DNA of 64,000 nucleotides, from NCBI GenBank assembly GCA_033064195.1, contig JARBJD010000172.1, forward strand, positions 92,685-156,684, given 5' to 3'. Shown in pieces: positions 43,025 through 54,249 of the stretch (positions are counted from its first letter, which is position 1; the number at the start of each line of letters is the position of its first letter). The translations under genes were made by a program, and so were the position numbers. The stretch comes from Blattamonas nauphoetae. Lineage: Eukaryota; Preaxostyla; Oxymonadida. A model generated the notes under the pieces. It ran no database searches. It had not been told where the DNA came from and was given only the letters and a program-made list of their open reading frames with translations.

Positions 43025-44796
43025 TCCAAGAGTACCAGACACTCCTGGAGGAAGAGATCAGAATTGGCGCGGTCAGCCGAATTCAACCAAATCAAGCAAA
43101 GTTGATCCTCCCAACTTTCCTAGTGCAGAAGAAAGGTGGAAAGTTCCGAAAAGTATTGAATGCAACCCGACTCAACCAACAGATCATCTCAGAACACTTC
43201 AAAATGGAAAACTTACAAACATCACTCGACTTGATCTCGGAGGGAGTCTGGCTCACAACAATGGATATTCATTCGGCATACCTCCATGTACAACTATCCC
43301 CACCTCTTCGACCCTTTCTCTGTTTCAGGTTCAGGGGAGAGATATTCCAGTTCAATGCTCTCCCCTTCGGATTGTCGACAGCACCTCGGACCTTTTCGGA
43401 AATTATGAAAGTAGCGGTGAAATCTCTCCGAGAGCAGTTACAGATCGCGATTGTATACTACCTGGACGATTGACTCCTAATTACAAAGACGCAGCAGGAG
43501 TCTCATTTCAAAACCAGAGAAGCGAAGCGGAGGATGGAGGAGTTGGGGTTTATCATCGCAGAGAACAAGAGTTGCTTAGTCCCATCGCAGGAGGTGGAGT
43601 TTTTAGGGTGGACCATCAACTCAGCCAATCGAACCGTGAGGATCACGGAAACGAGGAAGATGAAAGTCCTATCACTCCTCAAATTGATGACGAGTCGATG
43701 CATCGAGAGGAAGACGATTCCGACAAAACAACTGTCCAGTCTGATTGGAACCCTCAGTTTTTTACGGACGTCCGTCCCAGAAGCAAGCTTGTACCTCCGA
43801 GAAATGCAGACGACGTTGCATCGAGCAGTTCGCAAGGCTGGCTGGAATGGTTCCTCACTCTTAACCCCGGTTCTGATAGGAGAGATCCACTTTTGGAAAC
43901 ACAGGATCGAGAAGAACGATCCACTCAACTTCGCTCCCAAAACAAGTCAGGCGGTGCTCACAACAGATGCAAGCCCGTCCGGTTGGGGTGCAGTCCTGGT
44001 TCACAACGGCTTGGAGACGTATGTTCACGGAATGTGGAACGAGATGGAGAAACAGCACACAAGCAATTGGAAAGAGACTGCTGCGGTCGGCAGCAGCATC
44101 CGTCAACTCCAACCTTATTTCAAACAGAATCAAATACATGCAATATCCGTCCAATCGGACAGTACAGCTGCGGTTTACAACCTCGGAAAGAAACGAGCTG
44201 GCCAGACGCTCAAACAGATTACCAGGAGCGTCCTGAAGACAGCCGAGCGAATGCAACTCCTCTTTGTTTCAGTACAACACATTGCGGGAAAGTCGAACTC
44301 GGTTCCGGACGCTCTCTCGCGACTACCTCCACAGGGAGAATTCCATCTCCTCCCGGAAGTCCTCCAGAGACTAAAACAGGAATGGAACTTCGTTCCGCTA
44401 GTCGACTTATTCGCCAGCAACAAAAACAAACAATGTCCAGTATATTGGAGTCGATTCGAGGACGGACACGCAGCTGGAAAAGACTCTCTGTCCGTCAGTT
44501 GGAGCGGGATGACTCATCCTCTCCTTCACCCTCCGGTGTCATTGATAACACGAGTTCTGATGAAAGTTCAGTTGGAGAGGCCATCGAACGCGGTGATCAT
44601 CACTCCGCTATGGCCCGGACAGACTTGGTCACATCTCCTCCACTCACTCAATCCAACACAGATCATCCTCGGCCCATACAACACCCTTGCGATGCTAGAC
44701 ACTCCGAACAGGGAGCACAAACTCCCACCAGGGATGATGATGGCGTCACTAATCAACCCCGAAACTATCCAACCATTCCCTTCATCAGAGAATTAG
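42613..44796 (+). pseudogene. DIRS reverse transcriptase-RNase H with internal stop
   Basis: Reverse transcriptase and RNase H that would copy the element's RNA. RT motifs: PTFLVQKKGGKFRKVLNATR, LTTMDIHSAYLHVQL (catalytic Asp), FNALPFGLSTAPRTFSEIM, and the YLDD active site at about 43458. Directly after YLDD an in-frame TGA (43471-43473) interrupts; the family normally has a codon here and the same frame continues with LLITKTQQESHF. RNase H motifs follow: TTDASPSGWGAVL, NWKETAAV, VQSDSTAAVYNL and HIAGKSNSVPDALSR. The C-terminal part (VPLVDLFASNKNKQCPVYWS) matches the tail of DIRS polymerases. The frame ends at TAG 44796. The meaningful RT sequence begins at about 42900; the earlier frame is overlap with gag. 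Confidence 0.85.
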
Positions 44797-44920
44797 GTCA
44801 ATCGGCAGGGTGGAGCGAGGATCTCATCGTCTTGCAGGAAAAGAAATACAAACGTCCAGAAGCTTCCAGCTCGATCATGGAAGATTTTCAAAGCATATTG
44901 TGTCGAGATGAATCTCTCGA

Positions 44921-45842
44921 ATGAGTGTCTCGTCGACAAATCCACAAATATCCATGTCCTCTTGGGTGAATTCGCTCTCTTCCTTGAAAAGAAATTCAAA
45001 CAGTCACCGTCCCGCCCTCATCATGAGTCATGTGAAATCAACGCTACAACTCTTCCACAAGAGCCTCAGTCTGGATAACACACCACTGCGATCCATTCAA
45101 CGACTGATTGCTAAACGAAATCCAAGGAAGAAGGGGGCAAAATATAAGCAGATGTGGAACATCAACGCGATTCTGGATTGGGTTCTCAACTCAAATGAAG
45201 AAGCGAAGAAGAATCAAGATCTACATCAAACAAGAACCTTTATAGTGGTGTTCGCCTATCTCTGCTGTCGTCAGGAAGAACTCATCAACTTGAAGTGGAC
45301 TGACATTGAATGGTCCTCGCCTTCGACAAAGACAACGAAACGTTTAGCCACAATTAACCTTCGCTTGAAACAAAATCAAGATGTGATTGAACCGAAGCTC
45401 CTTCTCGACGAGGGTTCGCCTGAACTATCTCCTTTCGTTGCACTTCAGGTTCACCGTGAGAATCTCCGCCGTCAAAAAGGGTCGCCTCTCCTCTCTCTCC
45501 TTTTTCAACGAGGACCATGTTTGGATCGATTGGAAGACAGGGAGACGCCTGAGAATCTCGCACCTAAACGAAGCCATCAAGTCGGTCTTCAATCAAATTG
45601 GAATCCCCAGATACTTCGGCGCCTATACCATCAAACATGCGGCTGTTAGTTATCTGCGTCTCCGCAAGCACGTCGCTCGGTCTGTCCTTAACACTCACGT
45701 CGGATGGGCGACCTCGTCTCGGATTGCCGACGAATACTATGCAAGGGAGATTCTCGTCGAATATACCGGGAAAGATCACGCAGAAGCTTGGTGGCAGCCA
45801 CTCATCGTGGGGTCACGGTCCAAAAGGAATCGTCAACACTGA
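44921..45842 (+). pseudogene. DIRS tyrosine recombinase, frameshifted
   Basis: Enzyme expected to integrate the circular DNA of the element. From ATG 44921: an N-terminal core-binding helix region (LRSIQRLIAKRNPRKKGAKY), then TRTFIVVFAYLCCRQEELINLKW (first catalytic Arg in CRQEEL). A 1-nt shift in the CT-rich run near 45495-45515 moves the rest to another frame: NEDHVWIDWKTGRRLRISHL, FGAYTIKHAAVSYLRL (box II His region) and THVGWATSSRIADEYY (catalytic Tyr region). The canonical Arg of HxxR is not obvious after KHAA. Ends at TGA 45842. Confidence 0.8.
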
Positions 45843-45944
45843 CCGATTCAATCTATAGATATGTAATCTTCACATTTCATCATTCATTCTGTTTTCTCTT
45901 TGTTTCTTCGATAATAGGAATGGCTCTTTTCAACTCTCAACGAA

Positions 45945-46013
45945 GTGGGAGCTAAGGTTTGTGAGGAGCGGCTGGCAAGAGAGCTCCTCTTCCACAAACC
46001 GAAGCTCCCACGA
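45945..46013. repeat. DIRS internal complementary region
   Basis: Reverse complement of the two element ends placed back to back. Bases to about 45997 match the complement of the extreme left end (41575-41632), and from about 45998 they match the right-hand terminus (ttccacaaaccgaagctccc). Confidence 0.85.
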
Positions 46014-46941
46014 GTTTCCAAACCTTCCACCAAGACTGTGCGTGCCCCTAATTGCTCCCATTTCCGTCGCGCAAGCGGCAGTTTCTTCAATCATTGGTTA
46101 GCCCTGATTGAAGAAAAAGAAGTGCTACACTACCGTAGAATCCGAAATGAAATAATTATTGTTGATCCCATTTGTTTCCTTTGGGACCTGGAACCCACAC
46201 TTCACGGACCTTATCTCAACGAAGTGGGAGCTTCGGTTTGTGGAAGATATTTCGACGGATCCCAAATTGTGATCGGTCTTCGTCCTTGCAACGGATCTCG
46301 TTTCCATCCCACTTCCTTTCCTGTTTTTGTCACTTGTGCCTGGATTCTGCCAAGTTCTCTCTCAACATAGTCGATTCGATCTGTCAGCATGGAGACAACC
46401 GAGAGATATGCGGAAATGGGGGGTTTCTGCCGGGCTGGAGTCTCTCGACCCCGAATTCGTTCGAAGTTCCTCGCACTCAACATCTTTCCTTTCAGGATAC
46501 GTGTCTCTGTGAGCGAGACTCTCAACTCGTCCAGTTGTGGTGTCATTTGTGTGAAGAGTTCGTTGATCGTCCGTAAAACATCATCTTTCGCCAGAATGAT
46601 GTCATCTTTTGATTTGATGATGTTTTCCATCTCTTGAATTGTTTCGTCCTTCTTTCGAATTTCAGTTTGCAGGATTTGGAGCTCTGTCGCTAATGGATGT
46701 GAATGCTGTTCTCCTTCTTGATCGGGTGACGAACAGGTCTAATCATCAAGGTAAAAATCGTCACATATGAAAAATGAAGAATAGCAGGACCTGATACTGG
46801 TCTGTAAACATTTTGGAAGACGTGATTGAATTGATCGCACCCACAGGCAAATCGTAAGAAAAAGTCTGTTTTGATTGTGGTGATCGTTTCATCAGCGTTA
46901 ATAAACAAACTGCGACTTCAATATGATTCTATTCCTTCCGT

Positions 46942-49239
46942 TAGGCTTGTCTGACCGGCCAAAAATGCCGGTCAGTGTCAGTGCCCAATTTTTCAAAGGG
47001 TCTGATCACAGCAAATAGGTAAATCACATGCTAATAGCAAGACATCCAAATGAAAACCGCAAGACCTGTCACAATTTGCTGATTGAAATCGTTTGGCAGC
47101 CTGTTTTCAATTTGCTCAGCTCTATCACAAAAATGACAGCTTTGATCATGTCATTCTCACGCATATTGGCTTAATTGAAACATAGAATTGGAGATATAAG
47201 CCCAAAATTCTGTTTTCTCCTTCTTTCTTCTGTTCTAGATTGAAACCTCGAAGGAGAGGAGTGAAGACTGATTGTTTCACAACGTGAAAAAACTCGCTGA
47301 TGGATCCTCCCACCATCTTCCAGAGCTGATCACTACACCTCATCTGTTTCACTGAACAGAATAACAATCATTTTACCCTCAAACAACCTCAAGTACGCAC
47401 CGAGTACAACTCGCCCTCAAACTCCATCCGGAACGACTCCTGACGCAACACTGACATCCACCTCATTGAATATCTCCTCCACTCAATTTGGTTCTAACCA
47501 GGGAATTTTTGCTGACCTTATTCAACCAGAAGATCCTGCCCATCTATGCAAGCTGTCAGTCTCTTGCTCTGCCTCAGCTTTCCACAACATCTCGTCCCTC
47601 ACTGCCACACGTCGGTCCATGCCACTATCAGCACAGACACCATAAAATCCTCTTACTTGTTTGTCCTCCACAGACAGCTCAAACGGCTTCAATAGCCTCC
47701 TCACTCCGAATATCAACCACTGTGGAGACTTCATCTTCACCAATTCCACTTTTTCGCGTTGTTCGGTGGATGCAATCGGACGGACATACACTTCATCCAC
47801 TCCTCCATTTGTTCTCACGTCGTCATCCACTTTCACCACGTGTATCTTAACTGACATGAAATCGACGGAGGATGGAGGTGTCATCACTTTTCACAACGCT
47901 GACGGCACATTATCGGTCACTGGATGCAATTTCACAGAATATTCCGTCTCAACATCCTTCATCCAAGGGGAGCCATCTTTGTCGTGGCTGCACTGCCTGT
48001 TTCGATTGAAACCACCAAATTTATCTATGTCAATCAGAGGATGTGTTCGGCAGTGAGTTTGCAGTGAATCATACAACAACTGTCACTCAGGACATGATCA
48101 CCTGCAACAAGTGTAAAGTACTCGCACCAACAGTCATTGATTGCCGAAGAGGAGGAGGGATGATCTTCTGCACTGCCCCTGGGACATAAGGATGGAGGAG
48201 GGCCTTATTTCCATCCTATTGACGCCGTCGAAGGGGAAGGGTCGAAGTCTGAGGATTGCATGGCTTTCGACGGGTTCTGCGGTGGAACATCGTTTGAGGG
48301 AGAAAACTCTCTCTCAGTCACAGACTCCAAATTTATGTGAAGACAGCGTCAGGATAGGTGTCTCTCCACAATATGAAGTTCGCAGGCTGCACTGCCGCAA
48401 AGGAAGGAGGAGGATTGTTTATTTTGAACATTGACTAGCTGGAAATAACTTCCTGTGGATGATTCTGATTTCGACACATGCACAACAGTGCGATTTGGAG
48501 GAGGAACGTCCACTTTCAATATCACCTCCATCGAAATCAAGAATTCTCGTTGAATGTCGTGTCAGGGATTGTGGGGTGGAGGAGGCATCTTCATGAAGTT
48601 CGATGCTGACACCGCATCGTTCCTCATCGACAGCGTGGGATATGGAAACACACCAGAAGAGACGAACACTGTTGCGGGTGGGGAACATGGAGGAGTCTTC
48701 TTGAATGCGACGGGACTGCTCACGACAGGGAGATTCCCGTCAGAGAGTGGATCAACGACGCCAACTCTGTATTCGGGTTCTGACGTGCAACACTCAGTTC
48801 ACTCGACGCTTCTCGTTTATTTTGTTCCGATTGGATCCCGCTTCAAACTTTTGCAACTTTCCGATTCTCTCACTTATTAAAGTGACATCATGTGAATTGA
48901 TAATCCGTTTTATCCTCAACTTTTTCACGAGAAACCTTGTCTGTGAAACCATCATCGGATCGAACCCATTGATCATTCTTTAGGTCTCCAACCTCTATTT
49001 TAAGGTTTCGGTGAGTTGTTTCCTGTTGAAGATGATGTAATAATCACGAATAGAGTGATTTCAGCACTTTAAGACTGGTTTCTATCACGGACAACGAGAA
49101 TCACACATTTCTCTGTTCAACTTGAATTCGCTTCGGAAAAATTGTGAATCTCGATTATGGGTTCCGGAATTACTCCGGTCAGTGACCGTCAGTGCTTTTC
49201 GGCGAAAACTGACCGGTCAGTGCCGGTCAGACAAGCCTA
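46942..49239. mobile_element. TIR element with 8-bp target duplication carrying a host gene fragment
   Basis: Perfect 18-bp terminal inverted repeats, taggcttgtctgaccggc, are found at 46942-46959 and inverted at 49222-49239. They are flanked by an 8-bp direct repeat, ccttccgt (46934-46941 and 49240-49247). Eight-base duplications are made by hAT, P and Merlin-type transposases; ends starting TAG favour hAT (inference). No transposase gene is inside. Instead the interior (about 47400-48870) holds a decayed beta-helix surface-protein segment. Subterminal ccggtcag/ctgaccgg motifs recur in both orientations. Confidence 0.85.
47395..48880 (+). pseudogene. Beta-helix surface protein fragment inside the TIR element
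   Basis: A fragment of the same broad family as the giant surface proteins: GDFIFTNSTFSRCSVDAIGR, VLTSSSTFTTCILTDMKS, DGGVITFHNADGTLSVTGC and NFTEYSVSTSF (47700-47960) in one frame. The pattern goes on in other frames with VIDCRRGGGMIF (about 48135), HNMKFAGCTAAKEGGGLFIL (about 48370) and GGIFMKFDADTASF (about 48580). At least four frame changes and several stops occur, and no signal peptide or kinase tail is present. It fills most of the element and was presumably captured from a host gene. Confidence 0.65.
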
Positions 49240-49332
49240 CCTTCCGTTCTTGCTGTACTGGCGTGACCGAGCCTTTTGGCTCGGTCAGTGTCACCTCACT
49301 TTTCTTCTAAGGGTTAGATCAACTCCTCACTC

Positions 49333-50467
49333 AGTACAGTCTTTTCCAAAAAGTTGATCAGGTGTTTCAAAAAGATGGATGATCGAGTTGATACCCTCGC
49401 CCACAATACTGATTTTCCTCTCCTGACCCCTTTCCACCCCTGACTCATCTCTCGTTTTAGAATGTCTGCATGGACAGATAGTGACAAAAAAGATGGTCTG
49501 TCTTATTTTTCGCAAAACATGTGCACATTTTGTCGAGATTTTCTGACCACTTTTTTCATTCCAGATTTTGCTCTCATTATTCATCTTTCTCTCCAGCAGA
49601 ACAAAATTCTTAATTAACACACAATATTATTCGGTGCCCCGCATTTTCCCCACTGCCACAGTTGTATTCTCTGACCTGTCGATCACAATCATTCAGGGTC
49701 GACAATTTGATGTGAATGCGAGTTTATGGATTTTTCACGTCATTCATAATCTCAATCTCAGTCTATAGATCCTGGTACGAAAAACTATCTGGTAGTAGAA
49801 GGGACTATCAGCTCAAAATCAATCACGAAACCCTCGATCTGATTGTCTCTCTCCACTGGATAGTAATCTGACTTTCACGAGTGTTCTATCTTACTCTTAT
49901 CATCTTAGGCATTTATCTCAACTTGTTCCTGCAAATTGATCAGTTGTTCACAACTTCAAGATCGGAGCTGTTCACACCATCAGAACACTGCCAATATCTC
50001 TCTGTAGACTCGATCACATCTTCTATGCATGTATCCTCTTCTCGAATTCTCTCATCTCGCTTTGTGTCGATGTTTCAATCCGTAGTGATGTCACAACATC
50101 CCTTTCGTCAATCTCAGATGGTATGTCAGAGAATACAACTGTGGCAGTGGGGAAAATGCGGGGCACCGAATAATATTGTGTGTTAATTAAGAATTTTGTT
50201 CTGCTGGAGAGAAAGATGAATAATGAGAGCAAAATCTGGAATGAAAAAAGTGGTCAGAAAATCTCGACAAAATGTGCACATGTTTTGCGAAAAATAAGAC
50301 AGACCATCTTTTTTGTCACTATCTGTCCATGCAGACATTCTAAAACGAGAGATGAGTCAGGGGTGGAAAGGGGTCAGGAGAGGAAAATCAGTATTGTGGG
50401 CGAGGGTATCAACTCGATCATCCATCTTTTTGAAACACCTGATCAACTTTTTGGAAAGGACTGTACT
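49333..50467. repeat. 343-bp near-perfect inverted repeat
   Basis: The arms at 49333-49675 and 50125-50467 are reverse complements with very few mismatches (one seen at the outer end, cagtctttt against cagtccttt). They are separated by 449 bp. Each arm contains the same 97-codon frame (MLIKNFVLLERKMNNESKIW..., on the minus strand at 49620-49327 and on the plus strand from 50180), which I do not recognise. A transcript through the region would fold into a long double-stranded RNA. The near identity points to a recent inverted duplication or to gene conversion. Confidence 0.9.
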
Positions 50468-50707
50468 ATGGTTGAAAACCGTCCAAAATTATCTTCATAC
50501 TCACTAGAGGAGGCGTATGAGGATGAATCTGTCATCTCATATTTCTCACCGTTCGATCAAGTCTTAAGTTCAGTTTATGCTCACACAACGATCAAAACGA
50601 ACATCAGAATAGAAAATTCTTGCCATTCCCAACGGAGAAAGCGACCACATATTCAACCATCACAAACCCACAATATCAACCAGAGCTGACAAGTATACAG
50701 TGAAAGG

Positions 50708-51443
50708 ATGGATAATGAAGGTGAATATGATGAAGAAGTCGATGAAGGATCCGAAGAGGAACAAGCTGAAGAGGAATCGTCGAAACGGATCAATGGAGAT
50801 TATGATGATGACAAGAACACTCGCCACGAAGAACATGAAGAAGGCAATGATGGGACTGTCGAAGCAGATGATCAAGAAGATCAGGAAGAAAAAGAAGACA
50901 CTTAAGTTGCTAAAAATGAGCGTGGAAACGAAGAGAAAGAAGACATGGATGATGATATCAAGGGTGATGTGGAGACAGATGAAAAGAATAGAGAAACAGA
51001 AGTATCAAATCGTGTAAAACCAGAAGAGCCAGACGACGGATATTTTTCGCGATGAACAAGAGAGTAAAGAAGACCATATTGAAGATGAAGCGAGCAGCGA
51101 TGATCAGAATGACGCAGAAGCAGACGAAATAGTTCGGATATGCACTCTTCAATGAGAAAGGCTGGACCTTTGTGAGGACGACAAAGACGAAGTGTCAGAT
51201 GAGGACTCAGCAAATGTTCGTGAAGAAAACGATCAATTTGAGGAAAAATCAGACATTGAAGTGGATAGGAAGGACAATGATGATCGAAAAGACAATCTCC
51301 AATCACCCGATCACGTCGGTCAAGACAGACGTGAAAATGACGATGAGATTGAAGCTAACCGTCAGGGTTCTGACAACGATGGTGAGAAGGATGAGTTGGA
51401 GGTAGACAGAACATCTGAAGTGAAAGAAGACGAGGAGTGTTAG
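50708..51443 (+). pseudogene. Acidic low-complexity protein, broken
   Basis: A frame from ATG 50708 (MDNEGEYDEEVDEGSEEEQ) is Glu/Asp/Lys-rich. It meets a TAA at 50903, continues in the same frame with the same composition (GNEEKEDMDDDIKGDVE) to a TGA at about 51054, and the pattern resumes in another frame at 51192-51443 (MSDEDSANVREENDQF). No domain is visible. It may be a decayed nuclear acidic protein or simply A/G-rich simple sequence inside the second TIR element. Confidence 0.4.
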
Positions 51444-51992
51444 ATCCAAACTCAAATTCTTCCTCCCTCCACCCAAAACGACACAAACGAGACCAATGGG
51501 GAATGAAAAGTGCCGGAAGATGAGAAAAGACTGAAATGATCTATTCGGGGACGAAAACGAAGAAAAAGACCTTAATTCATCGGAATCGACTCGAGTTCCA
51601 AGGAAGAGACTCTTTGATCCAATGCTCATGAGGGACATTTAATCATTTCACAAGATCAAGTTGATTGAAGTATTCTATAGAAATCATCGATCTGCTTATG
51701 TCCACCCTCGAATGACTTGCTCGATCAATCCTGTAATTTTCATTTTTTTACTTGAAAAAGAGAAAAAAGAGAGTCTGACTCCTCTGACGCGATGACTGAG
51801 AAATAAAACAGTTATCTAACTCAAATTCTCTTCAATCACTGAATACCTTGTCATGGAAAGCACCTGATGGAGATCTTCGAAAAAAGGTTGATCAGATCTG
51901 ACCCATTTTTCCAAAACCTCCTGTCACTGACCGTCACCACTTTTTGGTGAAAAGTGACCCGGTCACCCCGGTCACGCCAGTATAGTTCTTGC

Positions 51993-54248
51993 CCTCATCT
52001 CAGTTCGTTCATCTCTTTTATCGTTTTTTTATCATTGATTATAGTTTTTATCTTCTCATCGTTGTTTGGTTGATGAATCTGTAGATTTGTGGTTTTTGAC
52101 GCCATCCAAACACTAATGTGTGTGGAAAAAAATCAAATTTAACCGAATTAAAATTTAAGTGTTCAGTACACATGCGAAAGGTGAATTATTTCATTGAGAT
52201 TTACTCAATTCATCTTTGAACTATCCACTCGTTCTCCGGACGAAATCTCTGAAGAAGATTGCTGCAGCCAATCCAGTGGTTGTCCGCCTCAATCTCCAAC
52301 AATTAGAGACTGGTTCTCTTCAACCACCGAAACTCCAATAAGAACAAACACAACAACATCTAGTCCTAAGCCAAGGTGAATGAAAACAAAAAGTAAGGAA
52401 CATTTGAAGAGAGATGAAGTGAATATGACCTCTGGTTTGTGAGAATACGATTAAAACACCATCTAAAAAGGTCTGAAAAATCGATTTGAGTGCTAGAAAA
52501 CTGTTTTACGAATGAAAAAATCAAGTTGAGATGGAAATTGAGCAGCTTATTTAAGAAATTGACCTCAACCCCATTTGACTGTGTTGACGTCTGTTGATCT
52601 CAAGAAAAGCCGGATTGACCTCAACCACCAGAACCCTACTCATCAGTGTGCGTCAGTGTGATTCAAATCGTGTTGTTTGAGATCTTCGTGATTTCAATGA
52701 CGAAATAGAGAAAAAAGAAGACCTGGACATTCGATCGACTTTATTTTGCAGAATTGTGCTGTTTAGGCAATATTGTGGATGAACAACCTCTTGTTTGACT
52801 CCTGAATCACAAAGTCTGTGTTGAGAGAGAATAGAGACTGAATTGGAGAAATGGTTCTCTTTTGATTGAACCAATCCTGCATTTTCAACGAAAAAAAACA
52901 GCATGATCACACATATCACACATAACAATGTCCAAATGGATTTTGATCGAATCAGAAAATATGGGACTGGATCAAAGCTTGATTTCACGATTGCATCTCA
53001 CAATTAAACCACTTTCTTTTCCCTTTACGCTGTTTTCTTCACCACTTCTTGTCGATCCAGCAAAACGACATTTATCCTTTTTTCCAAGAAAACGGGACAC
53101 GTTGGTGGGTAATGGGTAATACTGAGAAAAATGGTGAAATGATAGTGAAATATTGTCTTTAATCCGCGAACCCGCGTGATCGTGACTGTCATGGTGGAGA
53201 GAGCAGCAATCATTTAAGACTGCATTCACAAAAAGAAGCTAAACGATGTTTTCGGCCTGTTTTTCACAGTTCTCTCTCAATCAGTTCTTCTTTAAAATGT
53301 GTGAAAGTCATAATATGACTCTTCTCCAATTTGTATGTAATCTTAGTTGGCCCAAAATGGTTTGTTTCGGCCCCAGTTTCCGGATTGCTGACATGACCGG
53401 GTTAAAGACGCTTCTATTACAACGCTTTTACTTATGTAAATCCAAAGTCGTTTCTCTCTCCGATTCTGGCTGACTTAAAAGATGAGGATCACGCCAGTTC
53501 AACCTTCTTCTTCTTTCCGTCCACACATTCGTCGAGAATATCGTGAATAACTGCCGTCCAGTTTGGTACAAATCGGAATTTAGCCGGAATCCACCTCGTT
53601 TGCTGGTTAATCGGTGGATTTCCAACTCATCTCTGGTCATATGAGTTTGACAAGAAGCAAAGTCACTCTACTAGCTCCTCCTCCACAATGAATCCCCCAA
53701 AAGTATCTCAACTGCCGCAGGGTGATATTTGAAAATTTTCCGAAATAAATTCTCAAAAAACATCCATATTGGTGAAAACCTCATGTCGGAACAATGTCTG
53801 GTTGTGGAGAGATGATCAAAACAAGTTTTCAAGATCCTAAGCTTATTATTCAAGGAAGTCTGTTTAAATCCACATTTTTTCATCCAGGTCCCCCCAGAAC
53901 ATTTCATTTTTCAAAAAATTGTGATTTCGAGAGAAAAACATCCCAAACCACCAGAAATGAAACGAGAAAGAAAAATATTGAACGGGCGTAGAGAAATGTG
54001 ATCGTGAAGATTTTCTCTGCACTATAGTGCCCATTCATTTCATAACTTCCACTTCACGAGATCTTGGTCCCTTTCTTTTGATTAGCATGCAATGTTTTTT
54101 GACGCTTTGGATTTTTGTGACGTAAACACTCATTTATTCTCGTTTTAATCCTCAAAACTGAAGTGTAACTATGTCTTATTCAGCAATTCGACCCAATCAC
54201 TTTTGGGCACTTTTCTCTTCCACACTTTGAATCACACTTTGAGTTAAT
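51993..54248. other. Largely gene-free, probable transposon debris
   Basis: AT-rich sequence with stops in all frames. A 61-codon plus-strand frame at 52194-52379 (acidic, ends SSPKPR directly before a GTGAAT donor-like site) could be an isolated exon. The sequence gttgacctcaaccc recurs in part at 52556 and 52612. The region 53300-54250 probably contains a degraded Tc1/mariner transposase, because its recognisable end follows at 54250, but I cannot support individual pieces. Confidence 0.35.
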
Positions 54249-54249
54249 T

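Larger units (their letters stand above)
41575..46246 (+). mobile_element. DIRS-like tyrosine-recombinase retrotransposon (defective)
   Basis: Left terminal repeat (about 41600-41660, acaaaccttagctcccactt...) and right terminal repeat (about 46184-46243) are inverted copies over about 60 bp. The outermost left end (gaggagctctcttgcc, from 41575) is found only in an internal complementary region at 45945-46013. There the complement of the extreme left end is joined directly to the complement of the extreme right end (ctcctc|ttccacaaacc). That arrangement is the hallmark of DIRS elements, which complete a circular intermediate by this template. Gene order is gag-like, RT-RNase H, tyrosine recombinase, as in the family. 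All three are broken. No target duplication is expected or seen; it lies inside a SPRY gene. Confidence 0.9.
41091..46908 (-). pseudogene. SPRY-domain gene split by a DIRS retrotransposon
   Basis: Host gene on the minus strand. Upstream segments are 46908-46798 and 46738-46247, joined by a 59-nt intron (46739-46797, GTATCA...GATTAG). They encode NADETITTIKTDFFLRFACG, then a coiled-coil region (TELQILQTEIRKKDETIQEM, ERELGRIQAQ) up to ITIWDPSKYLP. The DIRS element (41575-46246) interrupts here. The SPRY domain resumes at 41574 (KSCFSDEITHGVWKLSMRI), crosses a 35-nt intron (41423-41457, GTATGA...CCATCAG) to FGVIHSRQLEV, and ends with VTLHLDMNERRLVLSVDGK and RARFVLQMVEG at the TGA 41091. Without excision the transcript would run through 4.7 kb of retroelement, so the gene is very likely inactivated. 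No ATG is seen in frame at the 5' end, where two more elements have inserted just upstream. Confidence 0.75.
49254..51984. mobile_element. Second TIR element with 8-bp target duplication
   Basis: The ends tgtactggcgtgaccg (49254) and tatactggcgtgaccg (inverted, ending 51984) differ at one base. The flanking 8-bp direct repeat is gttcttgc (49246-49253 and 51985-51992). The right sub-terminal region (51920-51960) resembles that of the neighbouring element (cactgaccgtca, a hairpin with ttttggtgaaaa), so the two belong to related families. Inside are a 343-bp near-perfect inverted repeat and acidic low-complexity frames; no transposase was recognised. Confidence 0.8.

Noticed and set aside
43470-44924. 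A 484-codon open frame over the DIRS polymerase
   Set aside because: It is the shadow of the RT-RNase H frame; its translation is polar low-complexity without domains, while the other frame shows all RNase H motifs.
46942-49239. A Maverick or retroelement identity for the 8-bp-duplication elements
   Set aside because: There is no polymerase, integrase or reverse transcriptase, and short TIRs with 8-bp duplications fit cut-and-paste transposons instead.
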